A stretch of DNA of 40,582 nt from Bacillota bacterium (lineage in GTDB: Bacteria; Bacillota; Limnochordia; Darwinibacteriales; Darwinibacteriaceae): positions 1 through 40,582 of the forward strand of contig JAKOTU010000079.1 in NCBI GenBank assembly GCA_029776155.1, given 5' to 3'. Below, one piece after another: positions 16,373 through 25,078 of this stretch (positions are counted from its first letter, which is position 1; every line of letters begins with the position of its first letter). The notes below the pieces were generated by a model. That model was not told the origin of the DNA and made no database searches. It saw nothing but the letters and a program-made list of their open reading frames with translations. Made by a program: the position numbers and the translations under genes.

Positions 16373-17586
16373 CATCGGCCGAAGCAACACCAAGAACTGC
16401 CAAAGGTGGCCTGGGCGCGGAACTCCGTTCGCTGCTGGTCAGCAACATCCGCGATTATGCCATGTATGTGGCCCTGGCGGTTATCTTTATCGTGTTCACC
16501 ATTGTCACAGACCGGCTGTTCATCTCGCCCCGCAACTTGGTGAACCTGGTGAACCAAACGGGCTATGTGGCTGTACTGGCCATCGGCATGACCCTGATTT
16601 TGATCATCAGGCATATTGACCTGTCCGTGGGCTTTGTGGCGGGCTTTCTGGGGGCTGTAGCTGCGATTCTCCTCATGAGGGGCTGGCATGTATGGCTGGT
16701 TATCCCCGTTGTGCTGCTCTGTGGGATCGCGGTAGGTGTCTACCAGGGCCTGTTGGTCACCAGGATTAAGGTTCCCGCTTTTGTCACCACCCTCGCTGGT
16801 ATGTTTATCTTCAGGGGCCTGCTCTCCTGGGTCACCGCGGGGACGGGTACCATTATTGTGCGGGATCCCACTTTCCTGCAGCTGTCCAATGGGTATATCC
16901 CCGATTTGCCCTGGGGGCGGAACTTCAGTTTCCACCTGCTTACTCTGCTGTTGGGCATCCTCCTTGTGGTGGTGTTCATCTGGGGACAGCTCAAGCAGCG
17001 GCAGGATCTCAAGCGCTATAATTTCCCCACCACCTCGCCCGTGGTTTTCCTGGGCAAACTGGTCTTCTTTTCCGTGATTATTCTGGGAGTTACCTGGATT
17101 ATGGCTTCCTACCGGGGCCTGCCCTGGACAGCAGTGATTGTGGCCGTGGTGCTGCTCATCTACAATTTCATCCTGAACAAGACCAGGCTGGGCCGGCATA
17201 TTTACGCCATCGGCGGCAATCCCGAGGCAGCTGAGCTGTCGGGAATTAAGGTGAAACAAGTCACTTTCCTGGTCTTTGCCTCCATGGGCTTGATGGCTGC
17301 CCTGGCAGGTATTCTGTACACCTCCCGCCTGGCCTCGGCCACACCCACTGCAGGCCTGGGCTTTGAACTTGATGCCATTGCCTCCAGCTACATCGGCGGA
17401 GTGTCTGTGGGCGGCGGTGTCGGCCGGGTGACCAACACCATTGTGGGCGCCTTGGTGATCATGTCCCTAACCAACGGCATGAACCTGTTGGGTGTGGATA
17501 TTTCCTTCCAGTACGTGGTGAAGGGTGCCATCTTTGTGCTGGCGGTGGCCTTCGATGTGATCACCCGCAGCCGAGCCAAGGTGTGA
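16369..17586 (+). CDS. mmsB: Multiple-monosaccharide ABC transporter permease (MmsB/GguB/XylH type)
   Basis: This 405-residue membrane protein has about ten hydrophobic helices. The branch-specific features are GYVAVLAIGMTLILIIRHID near residue 65, RQDLKRYNF in a long loop near residue 215, RLGRHIYAIGGNPEAAELSG near residue 275, and the C-terminal ASSYIGGVSVGGGVGRVTNT. These match BPD_transp_2 permeases for xylose and mixed monosaccharides. It forms the channel for the ChvE-MmsA system, presumably as a homodimer. It starts at ATG overlapping the mmsA stop and is followed by a strong terminator, so it ends the transport operon. Confidence 0.93.
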   Translation: MTSAEATPRTAKGGLGAELRSLLVSNIRDYAMYVALAVIFIVFTIVTDRLFISPRNLVNLVNQTGYVAVLAIGMTLILIIRHIDLSVGFVAGFLGAVAAILLMRGWHVWLVIPVVLLCGIAVGVYQGLLVTRIKVPAFVTTLAGMFIFRGLLSWVTAGTGTIIVRDPTFLQLSNGYIPDLPWGRNFSFHLLTLLLGILLVVVFIWGQLKQRQDLKRYNFPTTSPVVFLGKLVFFSVIILGVTWIMASYRGLPWTAVIVAVVLLIYNFILNKTRLGRHIYAIGGNPEAAELSGIKVKQVTFLVFASMGLMAALAGILYTSRLASATPTAGLGFELDAIASSYIGGVSVGGGVGRVTNTIVGALVIMSLTNGMNLLGVDISFQYVVKGAIFVLAVAFDVITRSRAKV

Positions 17587-17600
17587 GTACCGAGATCTTA

Positions 17601-17639
17601 AGCGGGCCCTTGGGGAAAAGGGGGCCCGCTTTCTTGTTG
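17601..17639 (+). terminator. Terminator of the chvE-mmsAB operon
   Basis: A 9-base stem AGCGGGCCC/GGGCCCGCT with a 12-base loop is followed by TTTCTTGTT. Confidence 0.8.
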
Positions 17640-17698
17640 GTTCCCCACAAGGAGAACAGACCTGAAGCGAGAATTTTCCCACTACTGGAGGTATGGTT

Positions 17699-18685
17699 AT
17701 GCTGCTTTTGGGAGTCGATGCAGGAGGTTCCACAACGGTCTCGGCCCTAGCCGATGAGCGGGGGCAGGTGCTGGCCCTGGCCACCGCGGGCCGGGGCAAT
17801 TTTCAGGGCGTAGGGGTGCAGGCAGCCCGGACGGAAGTGCAGCGGAGCATGGACAAGGCTCTGCTCCAGGCAGGAGTACAGGCAGGCCAGCTCACCTCCG
17901 CCTATTTCGGCATGGCCGGGGCGGATCGCCCCCGGGATTTTGAACTTGTACGGGAGCTGCTAACCCCCCTTGTGCCCCCAGTTGTGCGCTGGAGTTTTGA
18001 TAACGATGCTCTGCTGGGCCTTTGGGCCGGAACCAGGACTGGCGTGGGTGTGGCTGTAAACTGCGGCACAGGCACCAACGTGGTGGGGGTGAACGGGCAA
18101 GGCCAGAAGGCGCAGGTGGGGGGCATGGGTACCCTGTTTGGGGATTATGCCGGGGGCAGCTACATCGGTGAATTGGCCTTAGCCCGCAGCCAGCGGGGAG
18201 CGGAGGGACGCGGTGAACCAACGCTGCTCTATGAACTCCTCTGCCAGCACTATCAGGTCCAAGACCTTTTGGATTTGGTGGATTGGCTCTACGCCGGGCG
18301 GGATCTGCAGCTGGCGGAACTGGTGCCCTTGGTGGTGGATGCCGCCGCCCAGGGGGATGCGGTGGCCTGGGAGATCCTCTTTGAGGTAGGGGAGGAGCTG
18401 GCTGTTTCGGCCTTGGCCGCGATCCAGCGGCTGTTCGCGCCTGGAGATGCGGTGGAAGTGGTGGCCATGGGCGGCGTGTTTCAGAAGGCCCGCCATCCCC
18501 TGCTCTATAACGCTTTTGTGCAGCGTCTGCTGGACAGTGAGTACAATCTGGAGGTGCAGGTCCTGAAGGTAGAGCCCGTGGTGGGGGCCATTTTGGCCGC
18601 TGCCGCCCAAGCCGGGCTGGAGGTAAGCCGGGAGTTTGCCCTGACGGTGGAAGAGACCATTGAGGATTACCTCCCCAAGGAGTGA
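17699..18685 (+). CDS. BadF/BadG/BcrA/BcrD-family sugar kinase, N-acetylglucosamine kinase-like
   Basis: This 328-residue ASKHA-fold protein starts at ATG 17699, seven bases after GGAGG; an in-frame ATG at 17693 is too close to that site. It shows phosphate-1 motif GVDAGGSTT (5-13), FGMAGADRP, the phosphate-2 loop NCGTGTN, GDYAGGSYIGELAL (usual in the GlcNAc/glucosamine kinase branch) and the adenosine motif AMGGVFQKA. It would phosphorylate an aminosugar or other sugar with ATP in the cytoplasm. Only four bases separate it from the GH4 gene, whose enzyme class acts on 6-phosphorylated glycosides. The kinase may therefore make the substrate for that hydrolase, replacing a phosphotransferase system. 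That link is inference. Confidence 0.82.
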   Translation: MLLLGVDAGGSTTVSALADERGQVLALATAGRGNFQGVGVQAARTEVQRSMDKALLQAGVQAGQLTSAYFGMAGADRPRDFELVRELLTPLVPPVVRWSFDNDALLGLWAGTRTGVGVAVNCGTGTNVVGVNGQGQKAQVGGMGTLFGDYAGGSYIGELALARSQRGAEGRGEPTLLYELLCQHYQVQDLLDLVDWLYAGRDLQLAELVPLVVDAAAQGDAVAWEILFEVGEELAVSALAAIQRLFAPGDAVEVVAMGGVFQKARHPLLYNAFVQRLLDSEYNLEVQVLKVEPVVGAILAAAAQAGLEVSREFALTVEETIEDYLPKE

Positions 18686-18689
18686 GAAC

Positions 18690-19955
18690 GTGAAGATCGC
18701 GGTGATCGGTGCCGGAAGCACTTACACCCCTGAACTGGCGGAAGGGTTGATTCAGGGAGCGGAGGAGCTGGGACTTAAAGAGCTTTTCCTCCACGACCTC
18801 CACGCGCAGCGGCTGGAGATCGTCGGGGGCCTGGTGGAACGCATGGTACAGGCCCAGGGCAGCCCCTTTACCGTGCGCAAGACCTTAGACCGGGTGGAGG
18901 CACTCGCCGGTGCTGACTTTGTGCTCACCCAGATCAGGGTAGGCGGACAGCAGGCCCGCATCCTCGATACCAAGGTCTGCCTGGCGGAGGGCCTGATCGG
19001 CCAGGAGACTACGGGACCTGTGGGTTTTGCCAAGGCCATGCGCACCATCCCTGTTTTACTGGAGATCTGTGCGGATGTAAGGGCCTACGCACCGGGGGCC
19101 TTTCTGATCAACTTTACCAATCCAGCTGGGATTGCAACCGAAGCGGTAGTGAAATATGGTGGGGTGCGGGCCATTGGTCTGTGCAACATCCCCTTTGGCA
19201 TCAAGGCTGCCGTGGCCAAGGAGTGCGGGGTTTCCCCCGCCGAGGTGGAGCTGGACTATGTGGGCCTCAACCACCTTTCCTGGGTGCGGCGCGTTTTTGT
19301 GCGGGGCGAGGATCGCACCGCAGAGCTTCTGCAGAAAGCTGCCGTGAGACCTGCCAACATCCTGGGTTTGGACCTGGATCCAGATTTTCTGGAGGCTTTG
19401 GGGATGTGGCCCAGCAGTTACCTCAACTATTATTACCTGCAGGATGAGATGCTGGAACAGCTCCAAGCCCAACCTCAGGTGCGCGGAGAGGTGGTGGCAG
19501 AACTGGAGGCAGAGCTTTTGGAACTATACCAAGACCCTCAGCTGAGCACCAAGCCTAAGCAGCTCGAGCAGCGGGGCGGAGCCCATTATTCCAGTGCCGC
19601 GGTCTCCCTGATCCGGGATATCCACCTCAACACGGGTAGGAGGCACATCGTCAATGTGCAGAATCAGGGGGCGCTGCCAGAACTGCCCTGGGATGGGGTA
19701 GTGGAGGTGCCCTGTGTGGTGGATGCCCAAGGCGCGCACCCCTTGGTCCAGGGGAAACTGGAAGCACATATCAGGGGTCTAATTCAGCAGGTTAAAGCCT
19801 ACGAAGAGCTTACGGTGGAAGCGGCGGTGACCAAAGACTATCATACTGCCCTGCTGGCCCTGGCGGCCCATCCCCTCACCAGATCTGTGCACAAAGCCAA
19901 GCGCCTTTTAGAGAAGTTCAATGCCGCACACGAGCTGCAGCTGGTCAAGGGCTAG
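18690..19955 (+). CDS. Glycoside hydrolase family 4, 6-phospho-beta-glucosidase type
   Basis: This 421-residue protein starts at GTG 18690 after AAGGAG. It has the N-terminal NAD-binding motif AVIGAGSTYTPEL, the GH4 block QIRVGGQQARILD, ETTGPVGFAKAMR, LINFTNPAGI, and the metal-site motifs GLCNIPFG (C165) and LNHLSW (H195). GH4 enzymes use NAD+ and a divalent metal in a redox-elimination mechanism and mostly cleave 6-phospho-glycosides. The GAGSTYTPEL start points to the 6-phospho-beta-glucosidase group rather than the alpha-galactosidases. There is no signal peptide, so it is cytoplasmic. It is co-transcribed with the BadF-type kinase. The exact sugar and anomer are uncertain. Confidence 0.88.
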   Translation: MKIAVIGAGSTYTPELAEGLIQGAEELGLKELFLHDLHAQRLEIVGGLVERMVQAQGSPFTVRKTLDRVEALAGADFVLTQIRVGGQQARILDTKVCLAEGLIGQETTGPVGFAKAMRTIPVLLEICADVRAYAPGAFLINFTNPAGIATEAVVKYGGVRAIGLCNIPFGIKAAVAKECGVSPAEVELDYVGLNHLSWVRRVFVRGEDRTAELLQKAAVRPANILGLDLDPDFLEALGMWPSSYLNYYYLQDEMLEQLQAQPQVRGEVVAELEAELLELYQDPQLSTKPKQLEQRGGAHYSSAAVSLIRDIHLNTGRRHIVNVQNQGALPELPWDGVVEVPCVVDAQGAHPLVQGKLEAHIRGLIQQVKAYEELTVEAAVTKDYHTALLALAAHPLTRSVHKAKRLLEKFNAAHELQLVKG

Positions 19956-19968
19956 AAAAAAGTCAAGG

Positions 19969-19994
19969 AAAAAGCGCCCCGCGGGGCGCTTTTT
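19969..19994. terminator. Bidirectional terminator between convergent genes
   Basis: The near-perfect palindrome AAAAAGCGCCCC/GGGGCGCTTTTT serves GH4 on the plus strand. On the minus strand it serves pruA, whose stop codon touches its edge. Confidence 0.85.
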
Positions 19995-21624
19995 ACGCTT
20001 CGTCCATATGGGGATAGCGGTAGCTGCGGGGCGGGAGGAGATTCTCCTTGATGGCCCGGGGGGAGACCCAGCGCAGCAGGTTGAGCAGGCTGCCTGCCTT
20101 GTCGTTAGTGCCGGAGGCCCTTGCTCCGCCAAAGGGCTGCTGGCTCACCACTGCCCCTGTGGGCTTGTCGTTGATGTAGAAGTTGCCCGCAGCTTCGGAA
20201 AGGGCCCGGGACATGGTGACAATGGCCTGGCGGTCCCGGGCGAAGATGGCTCCGGTAAGGCCATAGGGAGAAGTGGTGTTGCACAGCTCCAGGGTTTCCT
20301 CCAGCTGCTCATCGGGATAGACGTAGATGGTGAGCACTGGTCCAAAGATTTCCTCTTCCATGAGCTTCATCTTGGGATTGCTGGTCTGGACGATGGTGGG
20401 GTCGATGAAATAGCCCACGCTGTCGTCGTAGCTTCCCCCCACCAAGATCTCCGCTTCAGGGGAATCTTTGGCGTACTCGATATAGGAGACGATGTTGTCA
20501 AACGCTTTCTGATCGATGACCGCGCCCATGAAGGTGGTGAAATCGGACACATCCCCCACCTTAAGTTCCTTGGTCATGGCGATCAGGCGTTCCTTGACCT
20601 CCAGCCAGAGGCTGGCGGGGATGTAGGCCCGGGAAGCTGCGGAGCACTTCTGTCCTTGGAACTCAAAGGCGCCCCTCACCAAGGCCACAACCAGGGCTTC
20701 CAGATCTGCGCTGCTGTGGGCGAACACAAAGTCTTTGCCGCCTGTTTCTCCCACCAGGCGGGGATAGGTGCGGTAGGTGTGGATGTTTTCACCCACGGTT
20801 TTCCACATGTTCTGGAAGGTAGCGGTGCTCCCCGTGAAGTGGATGCCGGCCAGATCCCGGTGTTTGAGCACGATTTCGCCCACGGTGCTGCCCGGCCCTG
20901 GGATGAAGTTGATCACCCCTGGCGGCAGGCCAGCCTCTTCCAGGATCTTCATGACGAAGTAGGCGGGATAGACCGCAGAGGAGGCAGGTTTCCACACCAC
21001 CGTATTGCCCATCATGGCTGGCGCGGTGGGCAGATTGCCGGCGATGGAGGTGAAGTTGAAGGGTGTGACGGCGAAGATGAAGCCCTCTAAGCCCCTATGC
21101 TCAACCCTATTCCAGCTTAAGGGAACGGAACGGGGCTGCTGCTGGTAGATCTGCTCCATGTAATAGGTGTTGAAGCGCCAGAAATCCACCAACTCGCAGG
21201 CGGAGTCGATTTCGGCCTGGTAGGGTGTCTTGCTCAAGCCCAGCATGGTCGCGGCATTGACTAGATAGCGCTTTTCGTGGGCCAGAATCTCCGCGGCCCG
21301 CAGGAAAATGGCGGCCCGCTCTTCCCAGGGCAGGGCAGCCCACGCTTGACGGGCCTGTAAGGCCGCCCCAATGGCAGCCTTGACCTCTTCAGGTCCAGCT
21401 TGGTGGAACTGCCCGAGGCGGTGCTGGTGGTTGTGGGGCATGACGCAATCGCCGAGGCGCCCCGTTTTCACCTCTTGCCCCCCAATGATCAGGGGGATTT
21501 CCACTTCTTTACCTTTGAGCTCCTCCAGGGCAGCCTTGAGTTTGGCTTTTTCGGGACTGCCGGGTGCGTAGGCGAAAACCGGTTCATTATCGGGACGGGG
21601 GACTTGGAAGATACCGTTAGACAT
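19993..21624 (-). CDS. pruA: L-glutamate gamma-semialdehyde (delta-1-pyrroline-5-carboxylate) dehydrogenase
   Basis: This 543-residue aldehyde dehydrogenase belongs to the P5C dehydrogenase branch. It shows FIFAVTPFNFTSIAGNLPTA, VVWKPASSAVYPAYF, IHFTGSTATFQNMW, the general-base motif VGETGGKDF (E293) and the catalytic motif GQKCSAASRAYIP (C327). It oxidises glutamate-gamma-semialdehyde to glutamate with NAD+. The start codon follows AGAGGTGA on the minus strand. It is the third gene of an operon with two flavoprotein genes, 17 bases after the second. That context supports imino-acid catabolism in which proline is oxidised by an iron-sulfur flavoprotein complex rather than by PutA. Confidence 0.93.
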   Translation of the reverse strand: MSNGIFQVPRPDNEPVFAYAPGSPEKAKLKAALEELKGKEVEIPLIIGGQEVKTGRLGDCVMPHNHQHRLGQFHQAGPEEVKAAIGAALQARQAWAALPWEERAAIFLRAAEILAHEKRYLVNAATMLGLSKTPYQAEIDSACELVDFWRFNTYYMEQIYQQQPRSVPLSWNRVEHRGLEGFIFAVTPFNFTSIAGNLPTAPAMMGNTVVWKPASSAVYPAYFVMKILEEAGLPPGVINFIPGPGSTVGEIVLKHRDLAGIHFTGSTATFQNMWKTVGENIHTYRTYPRLVGETGGKDFVFAHSSADLEALVVALVRGAFEFQGQKCSAASRAYIPASLWLEVKERLIAMTKELKVGDVSDFTTFMGAVIDQKAFDNIVSYIEYAKDSPEAEILVGGSYDDSVGYFIDPTIVQTSNPKMKLMEEEIFGPVLTIYVYPDEQLEETLELCNTTSPYGLTGAIFARDRQAIVTMSRALSEAAGNFYINDKPTGAVVSQQPFGGARASGTNDKAGSLLNLLRWVSPRAIKENLLPPRSYRYPHMDEA

Positions 21625-21641
21625 GTGATCACCTCTTCTTT

Positions 21642-22787
21642 TTATTTCAACACTTCCTCACCGCTGAAGTCGCGGTAGGGGGAGAGATCTGCAAAGATCT
21701 CGGGTTGCTCTTGACCATCCACAATGGCCGAGGCCACAACTTCCGCGAGGCCCGGACCTAGCATGAGTCCTTGGCCGCACATACCCACTGCATGGAAAAA
21801 GCCTTCCACACTGCGGTCAAAGCCCACGATGGGCTTACCATCGGGGGTCATGGGGTATAAACCCCGCCACACCCTGCGCACCCGGGTATTCCTCAGCCGG
21901 GGGTAGAGGTTGAGCATGCGGGGGATCACCATGGGCAGGAACTCCGAGGTGGAGCGCCGATCGGTGCCCATACGCTTCGGCCGGGGGGTGATGCAGAAGA
22001 CGATCCCCCCTTCTTTGGCCTGGTAGAAATAATAGTTGTCGGACTGCTCATCTGGTGCGATGTCCACCAGCATGGGGTTAAACAGGGGCTGAATGGGCTC
22101 GGTTACCCCAGCTTCATGGGAGTCGGGGTAGACGGGCAGGTCCGCGCCGATCAGCTGGCCAACTTCCCGGCCAAAGCCCCCGGCGGCGTTGACCACGGTT
22201 CCGCAGCCGAACTTGCCCCTATCTGTGAGCACCGCAGTTACCCGGCCCTGGACCACTTCAAACCCGGTTACTTTCGTGGAGAAGTGGAACTGTGCGCCGT
22301 GGCGGCGGGCTAGGCGGTAAAAGGCCCCTGCCAGTTTCAGTGAGGAAAGGTGGCCATCTTCCGGCGAGTAGGTTCCGCCTAAAAGGCCTTGGGCGCGGAT
22401 GCCGGGTACGAGTTCCTGAACTTCCTGGGGCCCAATCCAGTCGATGTTCAGCCCGTGACTCTTCTGGTAGGGCAGAAGGGACTTGAGGCTGTGCGCGATC
22501 CTTTCATCATAAGCGGGGAAGAGGTAACCCCCCTGCACCCAGTCCACATCCTCCCCATACTCAGGTTCCAAGCGGCGGATCAGTTCCAGGGAAGCGATCC
22601 CGATGCGGATTTTGGCCCGATCCGAGTGGGTGGCCCGGATCCCGCCGATGGCCGCCTTGTTCTGCCCCTGACCGGGGGAGGGGAGTTCATCGATTACGCC
22701 CACACTTACCCCTTTGGCTGCCAAGTGGTGGGCCAGGGGCAGGCCCACACTTCCTGCTCCCACAATGATCACATCGTAATTGGTCAT
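21642..22787 (-). CDS. FAD-dependent amine/imino-acid oxidoreductase, beta-type subunit (DAO family)
   Basis: This 381-residue flavoprotein of the D-amino-acid-oxidase (DAO) fold shows the Rossmann motif VIIVGAGSVGLPLAHHLA near the N-terminus, GGIRATHSD near residue 50, and VGMCGQGLMLGPGLAEVVAS at the C-terminus. It resembles the catalytic subunits of dye-linked L-proline dehydrogenase, sarcosine oxidase beta, opine oxidase OoxB and HcnC. Its start overlaps the stop of the 691-residue electron-transfer subunit gene by four bases, and P5C dehydrogenase follows. Proline, hydroxyproline or a related imino acid is therefore the likely substrate. No signal peptide is present. Confidence 0.83.
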   Translation of the reverse strand: MTNYDVIIVGAGSVGLPLAHHLAAKGVSVGVIDELPSPGQGQNKAAIGGIRATHSDRAKIRIGIASLELIRRLEPEYGEDVDWVQGGYLFPAYDERIAHSLKSLLPYQKSHGLNIDWIGPQEVQELVPGIRAQGLLGGTYSPEDGHLSSLKLAGAFYRLARRHGAQFHFSTKVTGFEVVQGRVTAVLTDRGKFGCGTVVNAAGGFGREVGQLIGADLPVYPDSHEAGVTEPIQPLFNPMLVDIAPDEQSDNYYFYQAKEGGIVFCITPRPKRMGTDRRSTSEFLPMVIPRMLNLYPRLRNTRVRRVWRGLYPMTPDGKPIVGFDRSVEGFFHAVGMCGQGLMLGPGLAEVVASAIVDGQEQPEIFADLSPYRDFSGEEVLK

Positions 22788-24859
22788 GCCTTGCCACCCC
22801 CTTGATTGGCCAGGGCTTTCATGGGAATCTCCACGGTGAGGGGGCGGTAGGTGGCGGGGTGCAGCTTTTCTTGGTTCACCCCGGCCTGCGCCAGCACCCG
22901 CGGCAGCAGATCGAGGCAGGTCTTGCCGCCGCAGGCCCCCATGGCGGCCCTAATCTGTTTGAGCTGATTGAGGTCGGTAATGTCGTTGTCCTGGATAAAG
23001 CGTTTGATTTCCCCTAAGCTCACCCTTTCACAGCGGCAGACAATGGCGTGATCGGGCAGGTAGGTGTAGTCCGCTTCCGGCAGGGGTTCTATCGCCTGGG
23101 GTTCCTGCACCAGAATGCCGGCCACCTGTACCGCCGCCTCAGCGGGTACTTCCAGGGTGAGCAGGTGCGTGCGGTGTTTTCTGCTGAAGCGGGTGCGCAG
23201 CACCGTTCCGGTCCCCAGATCCTGCCCTTCCACATTCCGCAGGACAACCTGGTCCCCCGGTTGGAAGCTGTGATCAAACTCGTAGGGGAGCACAACTTCC
23301 GCCAGGCCCGCCTTGGCTGAGGCGCGCACTAGGGTAATGGCCAGTCCCGGGCAGATCAAAACGCACATCCCGCAGCCGCTGCATTTCCCCGTGAACTCTG
23401 GAAGGTCCATGATGGTACCCGTTCTCCCGGTGAGTTGAATGGAGTTGTGGGGGCACACCGTGGTGCAGGGATTGCAGGGGATCTCTTGATAGCAATGGAT
23501 AATGGGCTGCCAGCCTTCCTCCCGCGGCCAGGTGTGGGTGCGGGGGAAGGTTTCCCCTGGAGGTCTTTTCAGGATCTCCGCTTTGTCAAACCACTCCTTG
23601 GGGATCTCCAGCTCGCTGCCGAGGAGCCTGGCCATCTGGCGGCCGGCGATGCGTCCGCCCATCATGGCCGAGGAGGCTTCGGCAATTTCACTGGCGTCTC
23701 CTGTTTTCAGTACAGGGAAGCCAGCTTCCAGCCCGGCGTTATAGAACTCATCCACAGGGGAGAGGCCCACGGCAATCAACACCGTGTCCACCGCAAAGCT
23801 CTTTGCCGTTTCCAAGATGGGATTCCAGTTCCCATCCACCTGGGCAATGGTGGCCCGTTCCACCCGGCCCTGGCCCTGCACGCTCACCAGGGTGTGGCTT
23901 AGGTAGATGGGCACCCCCATGCGCTTGATCTTATCGGCATGGACTTTGTAGCCGGATACCTTAGCTGCGATGTCAATAATGCCCACTACAGTAATGCCGG
24001 CCTGGAGGGCATGGTAGGCAGCGATCAAACCTACGTTGCCGCAGCCCACAATGATCACCCGCTCCGAGGAGCGCACCAAATCGCGGTTGACCAGGGTCTG
24101 AAAGGCGCCGGCTCCGAACACGCCTGGCAGGTCGTTGCCGGGGAAGACCAGGGAGCGTTCCCTGGCACCTGTGGCCACCACCACCCCCTTAAAGGAGATG
24201 AGCAGATAGCGTTCCCTTTGGGGCTGGTACACCCCTGCTTTACCGTCGGCAAACACACCGGCGACAACCGATTCGGTCAGGATCGTGATCTTTTCCCGTT
24301 GGCGAACTTCCTGCTCCAGGATGGCGGCAATATCCGTGCCCCTGGTGCCGGCATAGCAATCGGCCATGGAGCCGAAAAACTTGTGGGTCTGCAGGACCAG
24401 TTTGCCCCCTAGATGGTCCTTGTCGTCCACCAAGATCACCGCGTAGCCCGCATCGGCTAGTTCCACGGCTGCAGTGATCCCCGAGGGGCCGGCCCCAACC
24501 ACCAGAACATCGCAGCTCAGTTCCTGGGGCTTGTGGGCAGGGCGCACCTCGTCGTCGGGGGGCAGTTCGGGGAAGTGGACCAAGGTCTTGATCTCCATGC
24601 CTTCCCTCAGGGGCGTGATGCAGCTTTTCATGGGCAGTCCATCGATGAGCACAGTACACTGGGCACATTGGCCGTTGGCACAAAAAATACCCTGCGGCGC
24701 ATCGCCCACTATATGGCGGGAAAAAGTACGAATTCCGTTAGCGAAAAGGGCCGATGATACCATTTCCCCTTCTCTTCCCACTAAGGGCTGGCCGTCAAAG
24801 GTAAAGGAAACCTCTTTGCCTGGTTTCGGTTCCAAGATAGGATGCTCGGTTATTCTCAA
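22784..24859 (-). CDS. Multidomain iron-sulfur flavoprotein subunit (2Fe-2S, FAD/NAD, ferredoxin, BFD-like) of the imino-acid dehydrogenase
   Basis: This 691-residue fusion protein starts at TTG 24859, eight bases after GGAGG on the minus strand; an ATG at 24913 is possible. In order it has an Fer2_4 domain with C60-x4-C65-x2-C68-x11-C80; an FAD site VGAGPSGITAAVELADAGYA (121-140); a second nucleotide site IIVGCGNVGLIAAYHA; a two-cluster ferredoxin insert (CNPCTTVCP and CSGCGMCVLICP); and a C-terminal BFD-like 2Fe-2S domain (CRCERVS and CGGKTC). HcnA and HcnB or OoxA carry parts of this on separate chains, so the fusion with a ferredoxin insert is notable. It likely takes electrons from the DAO-type subunit and passes them to a membrane or ferredoxin acceptor. 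Confidence 0.87.
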   Translation of the reverse strand: MRITEHPILEPKPGKEVSFTFDGQPLVGREGEMVSSALFANGIRTFSRHIVGDAPQGIFCANGQCAQCTVLIDGLPMKSCITPLREGMEIKTLVHFPELPPDDEVRPAHKPQELSCDVLVVGAGPSGITAAVELADAGYAVILVDDKDHLGGKLVLQTHKFFGSMADCYAGTRGTDIAAILEQEVRQREKITILTESVVAGVFADGKAGVYQPQRERYLLISFKGVVVATGARERSLVFPGNDLPGVFGAGAFQTLVNRDLVRSSERVIIVGCGNVGLIAAYHALQAGITVVGIIDIAAKVSGYKVHADKIKRMGVPIYLSHTLVSVQGQGRVERATIAQVDGNWNPILETAKSFAVDTVLIAVGLSPVDEFYNAGLEAGFPVLKTGDASEIAEASSAMMGGRIAGRQMARLLGSELEIPKEWFDKAEILKRPPGETFPRTHTWPREEGWQPIIHCYQEIPCNPCTTVCPHNSIQLTGRTGTIMDLPEFTGKCSGCGMCVLICPGLAITLVRASAKAGLAEVVLPYEFDHSFQPGDQVVLRNVEGQDLGTGTVLRTRFSRKHRTHLLTLEVPAEAAVQVAGILVQEPQAIEPLPEADYTYLPDHAIVCRCERVSLGEIKRFIQDNDITDLNQLKQIRAAMGACGGKTCLDLLPRVLAQAGVNQEKLHPATYRPLTVEIPMKALANQGGGKA

Positions 24860-25029
24860 TCTGTGCACCTCCAACTTGTGAGCAACCCTTGGAGGGTTTT
24901 TCACAATGTACATATTCTGTTAACACACCCCTATTCCTGCCTTGCTCCCCGATCTTGAACGAATTTCGTACGGGCACACCTGAGCGCCACAAGCTGCGCA
25001 AAGAGGTGCAAAACTCCAGCTTTATGCCC

Positions 25030-25058
25030 TTGACAGAGCGCGAAAAGAGCGCTATCAT
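25030..25058 (+). promoter_or_regulatory. Sigma-A-type promoter of the feo operon
   Basis: A perfect TTGACA at 25030-25035 is followed after exactly 17 bases by TATCAT at 25053-25058. Transcription should start near 25065, leaving a leader of about 118 bases ahead of feoA. Confidence 0.75.
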
Positions 25059-25063
25059 TAGCC

Positions 25064-25078
25064 TGAGAATGATTTTCA
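25064..25078 (+). promoter_or_regulatory. Fur-type operator overlapping the feo transcription start
   Basis: TGAGAATGATTTTCA fits the 7-1-7 Fur box TGATAATNATTATCA with one mismatch in each arm. It sits at the predicted start site of the feoAB transcript, the usual place for iron-dependent repression. Confidence 0.65.

Noticed and set aside
16264..17259. 331-residue open frame on the minus strand
   Set aside because: It lies antisense to mmsB; its His/Gln/Pro-rich composition is the reverse reading of hydrophobic membrane codons.
19921..21090. 389-residue open frame on the plus strand
   Set aside because: It is the antisense of pruA, has no ribosome site, shows no domain motifs, and the minus-strand frame carries a complete aldehyde dehydrogenase.
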